A DNA stretch of 64,000 nt, from positions 1,240,001-1,304,000 of the forward strand of contig NZ_JALN02000001.1 of NCBI RefSeq assembly GCF_000559085.1. The letters are read 5' to 3'. The position numbers were made by a program, and so were the translations under genes. Positions 1 to 9,405 of this stretch are shown here, piece by piece. Origin of the DNA: Mycolicibacterium aromaticivorans JS19b1 = JCM 16368 (lineage in GTDB: Bacteria > Actinomycetota > Actinomycetes > Mycobacteriales > Mycobacteriaceae). The notes under the pieces were generated by a model. It was not told the DNA's origin and did not search any database. It saw only the letters and a list, made by a program, of their open reading frames with translations. Each line of letters begins with the position of its first letter. The stretch's first letter is position 1.

Positions 1-793
1 GGTCGAGGTGCTGGGCATCGTCGATGAGCAGCAACCGGATTCGGGAGCGTTCGGCCGCCAGCAGTTCAGGGTCGAATGCCAGCGCCTCCAGCGCCGCACC
101 GACCAGTTCAGCCGCGCCGAGCGCAGGCACAGTGGCCTGCGGTGCGGCGGTGCCGACCGCCGCGCGCAGCAGCATCACCTGTTCGTACTGCTGGGCGAAG
201 CGCCCCGCGGCCGCCCACTCGGGCCGCCCCGACAGCCGGCCGATGCGCTGCAGGTGCTGCGGATCCACTCCCCGCTCGGCACAGCGCGCCAACAGATCCC
301 GGAGCTCGTTGGCGAACCCGCCGGTGGTCAGCGCGGGGCGAAGGACCTGCGGCCACCGCGACGCCGACGCGTCGCCGTCCTCCAGATCACCGGCCAGCAA
401 CTCGCGGATGATGCCGTCCTGCTCGGCCCCGGTGACCAGCCGCGGCGGCGGGTCGCCGGCGCGGGCGGCGGCCTGCCGCAGAACTCCGAACGCGTAACTG
501 TGCACCGACCGGACCATCGGCTCCCGCACCACCGCGCGGCACGGCTCAGCCGAGCGTGCCGCGAGCAGTCGGGCCGTCAGCGCGCTGCGGGTGGCGCCCG
601 CCAACCGGCCCGAACCCGTCAGCAGCAGAACGGATTCCGGGTCGGTCCCCGCGGCGATGTGTGCCGCGGCCGCCGCCACCAGCAGGCTGGTCTTGCCGGT
701 GCCCGGGCCGCCGACGATACGCACCGTGCCACGCAACCCCGGGCGCAGCACATCGGCAGGTTCGCTCGCCCGGGCCAGCAGTGCGGTGGTCAT
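1..793 (-). CDS. adnA: AdnA, ATP-dependent helicase-nuclease subunit (N-terminal part only)
   Basis: UvrD/RecB-type motor subunit of the mycobacterial AdnAB DNA end-resection machine. The visible 264 residues begin MTTALLARASEP. A Walker A loop GGPGTGKTS lies near residue 30 and a Walker-B-like LLLIDDAQHLD stands at the window edge, so the first helicase domain is entering. The rest, including the expected C-terminal nuclease, lies beyond position 1. ATG at 791-793 was chosen because it starts just before the motor domain; it is 48 bp from the divergent lipV start. The call rests on the Walker motifs and on synteny with Rv3202c, which sits next to lipV in M. tuberculosis. Confidence 0.85.
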   Translation of the reverse strand, partial: MTTALLARASEPADVLRPGLRGTVRIVGGPGTGKTSLLVAAAAAHIAAGTDPESVLLLTGSGRLAGATRSALTARLLAARSAEPCRAVVREPMVRSVHSYAFGVLRQAAARAGDPPPRLVTGAEQDGIIRELLAGDLEDGDASASRWPQVLRPALTTGGFANELRDLLARCAERGVDPQHLQRIGRLSGRPEWAAAGRFAQQYEQVMLLRAAVGTAAPQATVPALGAAELVGAALEALAFDPELLAAERSRIRLLLIDDAQHLD

Positions 794-841
794 GTCAGCG
801 ATACCACCACGGCCCACCGACAAGAATGAGTAAGTGGCAGC

Positions 842-1636
842 ATGACACCCGTGACCCACGATCTTCACGTCCACCGCTTCGGGCCGCCCGGACCGATCCG
901 GATCCTGGCCATCCACGGTCTGACCGGCCACGGCCGCCGCTGGCGAGCGCTTTCGGAGAACCACCTGCCGGAGTTCGCCATGGCTGCACCCGATCTGATC
1001 GGGCACGGCCGGTCGTCGTGGTCGGCCCCGTGGACCATCGACGCCAATGTCGCGGCGCTGGCGACCCTGCTGGAGAACGACGCCGACGGGCCGGTGCTCG
1101 TGGTGGGCCACTCCTTCGGCGGCGCGATCGCCCTGAACCTCGCGGCGAGGTACCCGGACCTGGTGTCCGGACTGGTGCTACTGGATCCCGCGATCGGACT
1201 GGACGGACAGTGGATGCGCGAGATCGCCGACTCGATGCTGTCCTCCCCCGACTACCCCGACCGCGACGAGGCCCGCACCGAGAAGTTCAGCGGATCATGG
1301 GCCGACGTGGACCCGGCCGACCTCGACGAGGATCTCGACGAGCACCTGATCGAACTGCCGAATGGCCGCTTCGGCTGGCGGATCTGTGTGCCCGCGATGA
1401 TGTCGTATTGGAGTGAGCTCGCCCGCGATATCGTGCTGCCGCGCACCGGGACCCCGACGACGCTGGTACGCGCGCAGTGGACGGATCCGCCATACGTCAG
1501 TCCGGAATTGCTCGACGGCCTCGCAGGTCGGCTCGGCGACGATTTCACCGTGGTCGACTTCGCGTGCCAGCACATGGTGCCGCACGCCAAACCGGAGGAG
1601 ACCGCGAAGGTCATCCGGGATCTGCTGGAGCCGTAG
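842..1636 (+). CDS. lipV: LipV-like alpha/beta-hydrolase
   Basis: 264-residue alpha/beta-hydrolase, probably a cytosolic esterase or lipase. An oxyanion-hole stretch AIHGLTGHG is near the N-terminus. The nucleophile elbow is GHSFGGA, giving Ser as nucleophile. The acid is probably the Asp of LLDPAIGL or a later one, and the histidine lies in ACQHMVPHAKPE near the C-terminus. Length and position beside adnA match Rv3203 (LipV). It is followed after 2 bp by the alkyltransferase-like gene, so the two are probably co-transcribed. The physiological substrate cannot be read from the sequence. Confidence 0.88.
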   Translation: MTPVTHDLHVHRFGPPGPIRILAIHGLTGHGRRWRALSENHLPEFAMAAPDLIGHGRSSWSAPWTIDANVAALATLLENDADGPVLVVGHSFGGAIALNLAARYPDLVSGLVLLDPAIGLDGQWMREIADSMLSSPDYPDRDEARTEKFSGSWADVDPADLDEDLDEHLIELPNGRFGWRICVPAMMSYWSELARDIVLPRTGTPTTLVRAQWTDPPYVSPELLDGLAGRLGDDFTVVDFACQHMVPHAKPEETAKVIRDLLEP

Positions 1637-1638
1637 CG

Positions 1639-1935
1639 ATGGCCCCGATCACCGACGCCCAAGTCGAGCGGGTGCGCGAGCTGGTCGCGTCCATCCCGGC
1701 AGGCCGGGTCGCGACCTACGGTGACATCGCCTCGGCGGCACAGCTTTCCAGCCCGCGCATCGTCGGCTGGATCATGCGCACCGATTCCTCTGACCTGGCG
1801 TGGCATCGGGTGATCACCGCGTCCGGGCGTCCGGCCGCTCATCTGTCGACCCGTCAACTCGAATTGCTGCGCGCCGAAGGTGTAGTGGCCCACGACGGCC
1901 GAGTGGATCTGGTGACCACGCGCCACCGGTTCTAG
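1639..1935 (+). CDS. Alkyltransferase-like (ATL) DNA-binding protein
   Basis: 98-residue protein consisting only of the MGMT DNA-binding domain, ortholog of Rv3204 by position. The active site that reads PCHRV in true O6-alkylguanine transferases reads AWHRV here (residues 54-58), so the acceptor cysteine is replaced by Trp55. That is the mark of ATL proteins, which flip out and flag O6-alkylguanine for nucleotide excision repair instead of demethylating it. The motif SSPRIVG (Arg40) supplies the arginine finger. ATG 1639 is used because it lies 2 bp after the lipV stop; longer in-frame readings overlap lipV. Its stop shares CTAG with the convergent neighbour. Confidence 0.88.
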   Translation: MAPITDAQVERVRELVASIPAGRVATYGDIASAAQLSSPRIVGWIMRTDSSDLAWHRVITASGRPAAHLSTRQLELLRAEGVVAHDGRVDLVTTRHRF

Positions 1936-2798
1936 AGAACCAGCCGGATCAACGCGGCGGTACGGGCCAAGCCGGGGAACGCGGCCGCCGTCGAGCGTGG
2001 ATGCAGTGCATGCACGGCGAGCCGGAACATCAACGCGCGCAACAGCATCTGTGGCCACTCCGGCAACGCGTCCCACCGCTCGATCAGACCGTCGTCGGCC
2101 TCACCCCACGCCAGTGCGTCGACGACGACCACCCCGGCCGCCCACGATGCCGGCCGCCAATAGGGGGTGATGTCGGTGATGCCCGGTGCCGCCGTTCCCG
2201 CGAACAACACGGTGCCGTACAGATCGCCGTGCACCAGCTGGTTGGGACTCTTGGTGGGCTTACGCAAGCCGGCCAGCTGATTGATCAGTTCCACCGACCG
2301 CTCGCCGTCGGCCGACCCCGGTGCCACCAGCGCGCCGGGCGGCAGTGAATGCAGCGGACGTTCCTCCCAGGCGGCCCGGTCGGCGGCGATGAACACGTCG
2401 ACATCGCTCCACGGAGCGACCGGCGCCTGGGTCAGGAACCTCGGCCGTTCGAGTTTGGCGGTCGCCTCGTGCAACCGCACGCCCGCCGACACCACCTCGT
2501 CGTGGCGGGGCTCCGGGGTACCGGCGACGAATGTGTCTGCCCGCCAACCCGAGACCACGTAGCGTCCGTCGGTCGACCGCACCGGCCGCGCCAGCCGGAC
2601 CCCGTCGACGAACAACGTCTCGCGTGCTTTCGCCGACCAGGCGGCCCTGGCGTGGTCGGCGATCACCGACAGCACCACCTCGCCGCACTTGAAGCCACCT
2701 TCCCAACCCGCCCCCAGCGGTTCGGGATCGTGGCTCTTGAGACCGAACGCGGCCAGTACATGCTCAGGCGGGCGCTCATCACTCACCCCGTCAGCCAC
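1932..2798 (-). CDS. TIGR02569-type actinobacterial protein, kinase-like fold
   Basis: 288-residue protein corresponding to Rv3205c. Features recall aminoglycoside/choline-kinase-like folds: a Gly-containing strand LGAGWEGGFK near residue 28 and an HGDLYGTVLF stretch near residue 190 in the place of the HGDxxxxN catalytic loop. The Asn of that loop is absent (GTVLF), so catalytic activity is doubtful. The family is known only by an actinobacterial protein-family name and its function is not established. The start is GTG 2798; an internal GTG five codons in (VSDERPPEHV) is an alternative. It ends tail to tail with the ATL gene, both stops sharing CTAG. Confidence 0.75.
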   Translation of the reverse strand: MADGVSDERPPEHVLAAFGLKSHDPEPLGAGWEGGFKCGEVVLSVIADHARAAWSAKARETLFVDGVRLARPVRSTDGRYVVSGWRADTFVAGTPEPRHDEVVSAGVRLHEATAKLERPRFLTQAPVAPWSDVDVFIAADRAAWEERPLHSLPPGALVAPGSADGERSVELINQLAGLRKPTKSPNQLVHGDLYGTVLFAGTAAPGITDITPYWRPASWAAGVVVVDALAWGEADDGLIERWDALPEWPQMLLRALMFRLAVHALHPRSTAAAFPGLARTAALIRLVL

Positions 2799-2834
2799 CC
2801 CGACAGCCTAAATTGTCGCGACGCAAAGTAGCCG

Positions 2835-4016
2835 TCAGTAGAGCACCATGTCGGGGTCGATTTGCTTCGCCCAGGCCACGATGCCGCCCTGCAGGTGCAT
2901 CGCATCGGCGAAACCCGCCTTCTTCACCACCGCCAGCATCTCCGCTGAGCGAACCCCGGTCTTGCAGTACAGCACCGGAGTGCGGTCGTGTGGCAACCTC
3001 GACAAGCCTTCACCGGACTCGATCGCCGACTTCGGAATGAGCTCGGCGCCGGCGATGTGATTGATCTCCCACTCGACCGGCTCGCGGACGTCGATCAATG
3101 CCACGTTCTTCCCGGAATCGAGCAGCTCACGCAGTTCGCGCGGGGTGAGGGCGGAATCCTGCGCGACGGCGGCCGCGGCGTCGGACACCACGCCGCAGAA
3201 CGATTCGTAATCGATCAGCTCGGTGATCTTCGGAGTATCCGGATCCTTGCGGATGGTGATCGTGCGGTACGTCATGGCCAGCGCGTCGTACATGATCAAC
3301 CGGCCCAGCAGGGTCTCGCCGATGCCGGTGATCAGCTTGATGGCCTCGGTGCCCATGATCGAGGCGATCGACGCGCACAGGATGCCCAGCACGCCGCCCT
3401 CGGCGCAGGAGGGCACCATGCCCGGTGGCGGCGGCTCGGGATAGAGATCGCGGTAATTCAAGCCCAGCCCGTCCGGAGCGTCCTCCCAGAACACCGAGAC
3501 CTGGCCTTCGAATCGGTAGATCGAACCCCACACGTACGGCTTGTGCGCGAGCACCGCGGCGTCGTTCACCAGATAGCGGGTGGCGAAGTTGTCGGTCCCG
3601 TCGAGGATCACGTCGTACTGCTCGAACAGCTGCACCGCAGTGTCGGGTTCCAGCCGCTGCTCATGCAGGCGGACCGTGACCAGCGGGTTGACCTCCAGGA
3701 TGGAGTCCCGCGCGCTGTGGGCCTTGGAGCGGCCGATATCGGACTGGCCGTGGATGATCTGGCGCTGCAGGTTGGACTCGTCGACCACGTCGAACTCGAC
3801 GATGCCGATCGTGCCGACGCCGGCGGCCGCCAGATAGAGCAGCGTCGGCGAGCCGAGCCCGCCGGCGCCGATCACGAGCACCTTGGCGTTCTTCAGGCGC
3901 TTCTGACCGTCGACACCGAGATCCGGGATGATCAGGTGTCGGCTGTACCGCGCGACCTCGTCGCGAGTGAGCTCGGCGGCTGGCTCGACCAGCGGCGGCA
4001 ACGAAGGCACCGGCAC
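2835..4016 (-). CDS. moeZ: MoeZ/MoeB1, adenylyltransferase-sulfurtransferase
   Basis: 393 residues with two domains. Residues about 15-260 form a ThiF/E1-like adenylyltransferase with nucleotide loop GAGGLGSP. Residues about 280-393 form a rhodanese domain with active-site Cys in LYCKTGVRS. In mycobacteria MoeZ (Rv3206c) adenylates the C-terminal glycine of ubiquitin-like sulfur carriers such as CysO and MoaD2, then loads sulfur through the rhodanese cysteine, feeding cysteine and molybdopterin synthesis. It lies 11 bp downstream of the DUF3152 gene on the same strand, so co-transcription is likely. Both active sites look intact. Confidence 0.93.
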   Translation of the reverse strand: MPVPSLPPLVEPAAELTRDEVARYSRHLIIPDLGVDGQKRLKNAKVLVIGAGGLGSPTLLYLAAAGVGTIGIVEFDVVDESNLQRQIIHGQSDIGRSKAHSARDSILEVNPLVTVRLHEQRLEPDTAVQLFEQYDVILDGTDNFATRYLVNDAAVLAHKPYVWGSIYRFEGQVSVFWEDAPDGLGLNYRDLYPEPPPPGMVPSCAEGGVLGILCASIASIMGTEAIKLITGIGETLLGRLIMYDALAMTYRTITIRKDPDTPKITELIDYESFCGVVSDAAAAVAQDSALTPRELRELLDSGKNVALIDVREPVEWEINHIAGAELIPKSAIESGEGLSRLPHDRTPVLYCKTGVRSAEMLAVVKKAGFADAMHLQGGIVAWAKQIDPDMVLY

Positions 4017-4027
4017 TCCTAGGATCG

Positions 4028-5065
4028 TCAGGCGATCGGGTACGGCCAGGGGTTGAACCGGCAGGTCTTGCCGTCCGCCTTGACGTACTGCGGGTCGAAG
4101 CGCGACGCGTCGTCATCGGCGGTCGAGAAGGTCTGCTGCATCATCACCGGGGCCAGGCCACCGTTGTCGCCACAGGGCTCGTGATGTTGGTAGCCGATTG
4201 CGTGGCCGACCTCATGGTTGATCAGGTACTGCCGGTAGGAGCCGATGTCACCCTGGAACGGCACCGCACCGCGTACCCACCGCGCCTCGTTGATGAAGAC
4301 CCGGGGTTGCGCATCGGGTCCGTAGGCCGGGTTGTAGCAGGACGACTCCAGCGGGATCTCGTAGCCGCAGCCTTCGCGCACCGTCATCGGCGACGTCAGC
4401 GACACCCGGAAGTCGGGCTTGACGTCCGGGGCATCGACGCGCTGAAAGGCGAACTGCGGATTGTGAATCCAGCTCTTCGGGTTGCCCAGCGTCTCGGAGA
4501 CCATCCGGGCGAATCCTTCGTCACCGCCGAACGACGCGGTGTCGACACCGTCTTCGACCTCGACGGTGTAGGTGAACGTCTTGGCGGTTCCGTCACCGAC
4601 CTTCGGCGTCGTACCCGGCACGATGTGCCATGTCTTGGCGCCGGCCTCGGTGAACGCCCCGCCCTCCGGCAGGATCCCGGTCGGCAGGTTGGCGTCGAAT
4701 TCGGTGAGCCCACGCGGTGGCGCGCCGATGATCGCCGTTCCGCTCGACCCGATCGTCGGCGGCCCCTGCACCGGGCCATGGGCGGAGTTTTGAGCCGCGG
4801 GAGCGGCGGTGCCGGTGATCGTTTGGTAGAGCACCACTCCGGTGACCACGACCAGGACGGGCAAGGCATACGCGCGCCAGCCATAGGTCGATATGAACCG
4901 GCCCAGCCAGCTCTGCTTACGCCATTGACGATGCTGTTCCCGGTTGGATCTGGCCCGGCCCGACTCCCCCGCCAACGGGTCGCGCAACGCACGCAGCGGC
5001 TCCCGCCACTCGTCGCGCAGCACCGGCACACGACCGCCGCCGCGGTGCCCCGGGTCGTAGGTCAC
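4028..5065 (-). CDS. DUF3152 membrane-anchored metzincin-like protein
   Basis: 345 residues, homolog of Rv3207c. There is a basic cytoplasmic N-terminus and one transmembrane segment around residues 50-68 (YALPVLVVVTGVVLYQ), followed by an extracytoplasmic domain. That domain contains HEVGHAIGYQHH, an exact HExxHxxGxxH zinc-protease signature, followed by PVMMQQTF, which could be the Met-turn. Two conserved-looking cysteine pairs (GCGYEI..SCYN, EPCGD..KTCRF) suggest disulfides outside the membrane. Start GTG 5065 (VTYDPGHRGG) is preferred because the 47 codons upstream are low-complexity and Arg-rich. Proteolytic activity is inferred from the motif. Confidence 0.82.
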   Translation of the reverse strand: MTYDPGHRGGGRVPVLRDEWREPLRALRDPLAGESGRARSNREQHRQWRKQSWLGRFISTYGWRAYALPVLVVVTGVVLYQTITGTAAPAAQNSAHGPVQGPPTIGSSGTAIIGAPPRGLTEFDANLPTGILPEGGAFTEAGAKTWHIVPGTTPKVGDGTAKTFTYTVEVEDGVDTASFGGDEGFARMVSETLGNPKSWIHNPQFAFQRVDAPDVKPDFRVSLTSPMTVREGCGYEIPLESSCYNPAYGPDAQPRVFINEARWVRGAVPFQGDIGSYRQYLINHEVGHAIGYQHHEPCGDNGGLAPVMMQQTFSTADDDASRFDPQYVKADGKTCRFNPWPYPIA

Positions 5066-5160
5066 CGCCCCAGGATGGCACAACAGCCGAACACGGGAGT
5101 TCCGGCGCGCCCGCGCCCGCCGGACGCAGCTACGGGCGAGTAACCCCAGCCGGGTAGTAG

Positions 5161-5904
<744 letters not shown>

Positions 5905-5925
5905 CGGCCCCAGCGGCCCCAGCGG

Positions 5926-6177
5926 CTAAGCGCCGGCAGCACCGCCTGCGCCGATCCCGAATCCGACCCGCCGCACGTCGGCAACGCCGATCTCGACATA
6001 GCTGATCTTGGCGGTCTGCACCAGGAAGCGGCGACCCTTGTCATCGCTCAGGCTCAGCACATCCGGGCCGTCCTTGGCGAACGCCGAGGTCACCAGCTCT
6101 TCGACCTCAGCGGGCGTCTGGGAGCTGGCGAACACGAGCTCACGCGGACTGTCCGTGACACCGATCTTGACCTCCAC
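5926..6177 (-). CDS. DUF3107 protein, TB9.4 homolog
   Basis: 83-residue conserved actinobacterial protein starting VEVKIGVTDSPRELVF, matching Rv3208A (TB9.4) in size and place. It is probably a compact alpha/beta protein. GTG 6177 was chosen over an upstream ATG (6222) because a good ribosome-binding sequence, AGAAGGGG, lies 5-12 nt before it and the protein then begins at the first beta strand. The tail GFGIGAGGAAGA is glycine/alanine-rich. Function unknown. It is convergent with the TetR gene; the 21-bp gap carries two copies of AGCGGCCCC. Confidence 0.85.
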   Translation of the reverse strand: MEVKIGVTDSPRELVFASSQTPAEVEELVTSAFAKDGPDVLSLSDDKGRRFLVQTAKISYVEIGVADVRRVGFGIGAGGAAGA

Positions 6178-6373
6178 GCTGGCCCCTTCTCTCTCGTCTG
6201 CGTCGTGTGCGCATCTACCCAAGGAAGGCTAGTGGACGCCCCGAAACAAAGATGTCCCCGGTCGCGGCCAGCCGTTCGCGGTTAGCGAATAGGGCGTCAA
6301 GCTGCGATAACAGCATGGCAACGGACAGGCGCGCCGCGCGGTGGCGAGGCGCGCGCGTCCATAACCTTTTCTC

Positions 6374-6940
6374 GTGAGCGACACCTTGCGCCGGAAGCGG
6401 CTGGTCCAGTGGCCCCGCGTGGCGCTGACCGTCGGCGGCGTCCTGGTCGCCGCCACCGCGACGACGTTCGTGGTACGGACCGGGGACGCCGCCAGCACCA
6501 TCGCCGATTCGAGCACCACGCCCACCCGCACCGTGGTGGCGATTCCCGGTCCCCTGACGTCGACGCCACCGCCGGCCCCGGTCACCGTCACCGTCCCCGG
6601 CCTGCCCGCAGAGACACCGGTCATGATCTCGCCGCCGAGCGCGGCGGCCGCTCCGATGGCGCAGGCGACGGTCGATCCTGCCGAGATCGTCTACACCGTG
6701 GCGGGCAATCAGCGGCCCGACGACCCGGTCACGATCACCTACGCCGACGAAGTGGGCGCGCTGCGCACCGTCGAGAACGTCTCCCTGCCCTGGCGGCTGA
6801 CCGTCGTGCCGACCGTGCCCGTCAACTACGTGACCGCCAGCAGCAACGGAAGTCAGCTGAACTGCTGGATCACCGACGCGCGCGGGGCGACCGTGGCCGC
6901 CGCGACCGACAACACCATCTCGGCGACCTGCAACCGTTAG
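6374..6940 (+). CDS. MmpS-like exported protein (Rv3209 homolog)
   Basis: 188 residues with one N-terminal transmembrane or signal anchor (VALTVGGVLVAATATTFVV, about residues 16-34). A Thr/Pro-rich linker of about 60 residues follows, with TPTRTV, PGPLTSTPPPAPVTVTVPG and similar runs. The C-terminal domain of about 85 residues resembles MmpS: VTITYADE..LPWRLTVVPTVPVNYVTASS and a pair of cysteines (LNCWI, ISATC) likely forming a disulfide. MmpS proteins partner MmpL transporters, but no mmpL gene is nearby, so a transport role is not supported. Start GTG 6374. Its stop shares bases 6937-6940 with the convergent gene. Confidence 0.78.
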   Translation: MSDTLRRKRLVQWPRVALTVGGVLVAATATTFVVRTGDAASTIADSSTTPTRTVVAIPGPLTSTPPPAPVTVTVPGLPAETPVMISPPSAAAAPMAQATVDPAEIVYTVAGNQRPDDPVTITYADEVGALRTVENVSLPWRLTVVPTVPVNYVTASSNGSQLNCWITDARGATVAAATDNTISATCNR

Positions 6941-7629
6941 GTCAGGCCGAGTTCGCCCATCCGCTCGGCGTGGGTGCGCTGCAGCCTGTCGAAGAAATCG
7001 GCGACCTGCCCGAGACCGCCCGGGCCGGCCAGCACCAGGTCGACCAGTTCGTCACGCTCGGCCAGCACGTACTGAGCCTGGGTGATCGCCTCCCCGAGCA
7101 GCCGGCGCGACCACAGCGCCAGCCTGCTGCGCTGGCGTCCGCTGGTGGTCACGGCCTTGCGAACCTCGGCGACCACGAACTGCGAGTGCCCGGTCTCGGA
7201 CAGCACCCCGCGCACCACCGAGGCAACCTCGTCGGGCAGCACGTCGGCGATCTCGAGGTAGAAGTCCGCCGCGAGCGCATCGCCGACATACGTCTTGACC
7301 AACGCCTCGAGCCAGGTGCTCGGCGTCGTCAGCCGGTGGTAGTTCTCCAGCGCTGACGCATACCGCGTCATCGCCGGCACGACGTCGACACCGCGCGTCT
7401 CCAACGCCTCGCGCAGCAGCTCGTAATGCGCCATCTCGGCGGCGGCCATGCTGGCCATGTTGATCCGGCCGCGCAGGTCCGGAGCCATCCGGGCTTCCTC
7501 GGTGAGGCGGTAGAACGCGGCGACCTCGCCGTAGGCCAGCAGCGCGAACAACTCGTTGACGCCGGGGTGGTCTGCGGTGATCCGCGCCGGTGACTCCGAG
7601 GCGGGCTGAGGGGCCGTCATGGCCGTCAC
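6937..7629 (-). CDS. Ferritin-like diiron protein, MiaE-like (Rv3210c homolog)
   Basis: 230 residues, mainly alpha-helical. The motifs AYGEVAAFYRL, AAAEMAHYELL, DALAADFYLEIADVLP and SETGHSQFVV place Glu and ExxH ligands as in ferritin-like four-helix bundles, as seen in the tRNA hydroxylase MiaE superfamily. A diiron centre is inferred from these residues. Rv3210c is the positional ortholog. Whether it acts on tRNA is unknown. The start is ATG 7629; a second ATG three codons in (MTAPQPAS) is equally possible. It is divergent from rhlE. Confidence 0.8.
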   Translation of the reverse strand: MTAMTAPQPASESPARITADHPGVNELFALLAYGEVAAFYRLTEEARMAPDLRGRINMASMAAAEMAHYELLREALETRGVDVVPAMTRYASALENYHRLTTPSTWLEALVKTYVGDALAADFYLEIADVLPDEVASVVRGVLSETGHSQFVVAEVRKAVTTSGRQRSRLALWSRRLLGEAITQAQYVLAERDELVDLVLAGPGGLGQVADFFDRLQRTHAERMGELGLT

Positions 7630-7676
7630 TGTAGTCCCGGCCAGAGCGCCGATCAGTCCCGGAGAGCGCGACCAGC

Positions 7677-7682
7677 TATGAT
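7677..7682 (+). promoter_or_regulatory. -10 box of the rhlE promoter
   Basis: TATGAT matches the mycobacterial TANNNT -10 element. It predicts transcription from about 7689, leaving a leader of roughly 180 nt before the chosen rhlE start. No convincing -35 box stands 16-18 bp upstream, which is common for mycobacterial SigA promoters. Confidence 0.5.
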
Positions 7683-7688
7683 GAGGTC

Positions 7689-7870
7689 TGACGAACGCCG
7701 TGAGGCGTGGTCAAGGAAATGTGCGTGCACGCAGTGGGCCCGCTCCCTCAGTGCAGGGCCCGGCGAATCGGGGCATCGAATCGATGGCACCGACTCCATT
7801 CCGAAGTCAGAACTCGTGCGCGCGTGACAACGCATTCGAGGACCGACTACGGAAGGCACAACGCCACCAC
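7689..7870 (+). other. Long, structured 5' leader of rhlE
   Basis: About 180 nt without a convincing coding sequence before rhlE. Three local inverted repeats are visible: ACGCC-gtga-GGCGT at 7695-7708; the perfect palindrome TGCGTGCACGCA at 7722-7733; and GGGCCC at 7736-7741 pairing with GGGCCC at 7756-7761. An in-frame start at 7700 would make a 57-residue N-terminal extension, but this stretch is not helicase-like. RNA helicase mRNAs often carry regulatory leaders, so a cis-acting RNA is a reasonable inference. Confidence 0.4.
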
Positions 7871-9385
7871 ATGACCCCACTGACAATTCATCCCCAAATC
7901 TCATTCGCCCAGCTCGGAGTACGTGACGAGATCGTCCGGGCGCTGTCCGAAGAGGGCAAGGAATTCGCCTTCGCCATCCAGGAGCAGACCCTGCCGATGG
8001 CGCTGGCGGGCGACGACCTGATCGGCCAGGCCCGCACCGGTATGGGCAAGACCCTCGCCTTCGGTGTGCCGCTGCTGCACCGCATCACCACCGACACCAC
8101 CCGGCCGCTGACCGGCACTCCGCGCGCGCTCGTCGTGGTCCCGACCCGTGAGCTGTGCCTGCAGGTCCACGGCGACCTCGTGGCCGCATCGAAGTACCTG
8201 AAGGCCGATGAGTCGCGCAAGCTGACCGTCACCGCCATCTACGGCGGCCGCCCGTACGAGCCGCAGATCGAGGCGCTCCAGAAGGGCGTCGACGTCGTCG
8301 TCGGCACCCCGGGCCGGTTGCTCGACCTCGCCCAGCAGGGCCATCTGCAGCTCGGCGGTCTGTCGGTGCTGGTGCTCGACGAGGCCGACGAGATGCTGGA
8401 CCTGGGCTTCCTGCCCGACATCGAGCGGATCCTCAAGCAGATCCCGACCGAACGGCAGGCCATGCTGTTCTCGGCGACCATGCCGGACCCGATCATCACG
8501 CTGGCCCGCACGTTCATGAACCAGCCCACCCACATCCGCGCCGAGGGTGTGCAGGGAGCCGCGACCCACGACACCACCGAGCAGTTCGTCTACCGCGCCC
8601 ACGCGCTGGACAAGGTCGAGATGGTCAGCCGCATCCTGCAGGCTCAGGGCCGCGGCGCGACCATGATCTTCACCCGCACCAAGCGGACCGCACAGAAGGT
8701 GTCCGACGAGCTGGCCGAGCGCGGGTTCAAGGTCGGCGCCGTGCACGGCGACCTGGGCCAGATCGCCCGCGAGAAGGCGCTCAAGTCGTTCCGCAGCGGC
8801 GACATCGACGTGCTGGTGGCTACCGACGTCGCGGCCCGTGGCATCGACATCGACGACATCACTCACGTGATCAACTACCAGATCCCCGAGGACGAGCAGG
8901 CCTATGTGCACCGCATCGGGCGCACCGGGCGGGCCGGCAAGACCGGTATCGCGATCACCCTGGTGGACTGGGATGAGCTGGACCGCTGGTCGATGATCGA
9001 CACGGCCCTCAAGCTCGACTGCCCGGCCCCCTCGGAGACGTACTCCAACTCCCCTCATCTTTACGAAGAACTCAACATCCCCACCGACGCCGGCGGCACG
9101 ATCGGCGCTGCGCGCAAATCGCAGGGCGCCAAGTCCCAAGGCGCCAAGTCGCAGGACGGCACCCGGATCAGCTCCGCCGACTCCAACCGGGAGCGGCCCA
9201 GCCGCAACCGTTCTCGCCGGCGCACCCGCGGCGGCGAGGGAGCCGGCGGACACACGGCCACCCAGTCCGACGGCCCCGCAGACGGCGAGCAGCCGGCCGA
9301 GGGTGGCGACGACAGCCCGGCCCGCAAGCGCCGTCGGCGGCGTCGTCCGCGCAACGCCGCCGAGGCCCCCGCAACCGCAGGCTGA
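7871..9385 (+). CDS. rhlE: DEAD-box RNA helicase RhlE
   Basis: 504 residues. Helicase motifs in order: Q motif FAIQEQTLPMALAG, Walker A ARTGMGKT, PTRELC, GTPGR, DEAD box VLDEADEM, SAT in LFSATMP, ARGIDID and HRIGRTGRAG. The C-terminal about 110 residues are basic and low-complexity (SQGAKSQGAKSQ, RNRSRRRTRGG, RKRRRRRRP), as expected for an RNA-binding tail. Ortholog of Rv3211; probably involved in RNA remodelling, ribosome assembly or mRNA turnover. ATG 7871 was chosen because the helicase fold begins just after it; upstream in-frame codons look like untranslated leader. Confidence 0.93.
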   Translation: MTPLTIHPQISFAQLGVRDEIVRALSEEGKEFAFAIQEQTLPMALAGDDLIGQARTGMGKTLAFGVPLLHRITTDTTRPLTGTPRALVVVPTRELCLQVHGDLVAASKYLKADESRKLTVTAIYGGRPYEPQIEALQKGVDVVVGTPGRLLDLAQQGHLQLGGLSVLVLDEADEMLDLGFLPDIERILKQIPTERQAMLFSATMPDPIITLARTFMNQPTHIRAEGVQGAATHDTTEQFVYRAHALDKVEMVSRILQAQGRGATMIFTRTKRTAQKVSDELAERGFKVGAVHGDLGQIAREKALKSFRSGDIDVLVATDVAARGIDIDDITHVINYQIPEDEQAYVHRIGRTGRAGKTGIAITLVDWDELDRWSMIDTALKLDCPAPSETYSNSPHLYEELNIPTDAGGTIGAARKSQGAKSQGAKSQDGTRISSADSNRERPSRNRSRRRTRGGEGAGGHTATQSDGPADGEQPAEGGDDSPARKRRRRRRPRNAAEAPATAG

Positions 9386-9405
9386 CGACCGCTATCGTCG
9401 CCTAG

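Noticed and set aside
7700..7870. 57-residue N-terminal extension of RhlE
   Set aside because: Its sequence is unlike helicases, and a -10 box and hairpins point to untranslated leader.
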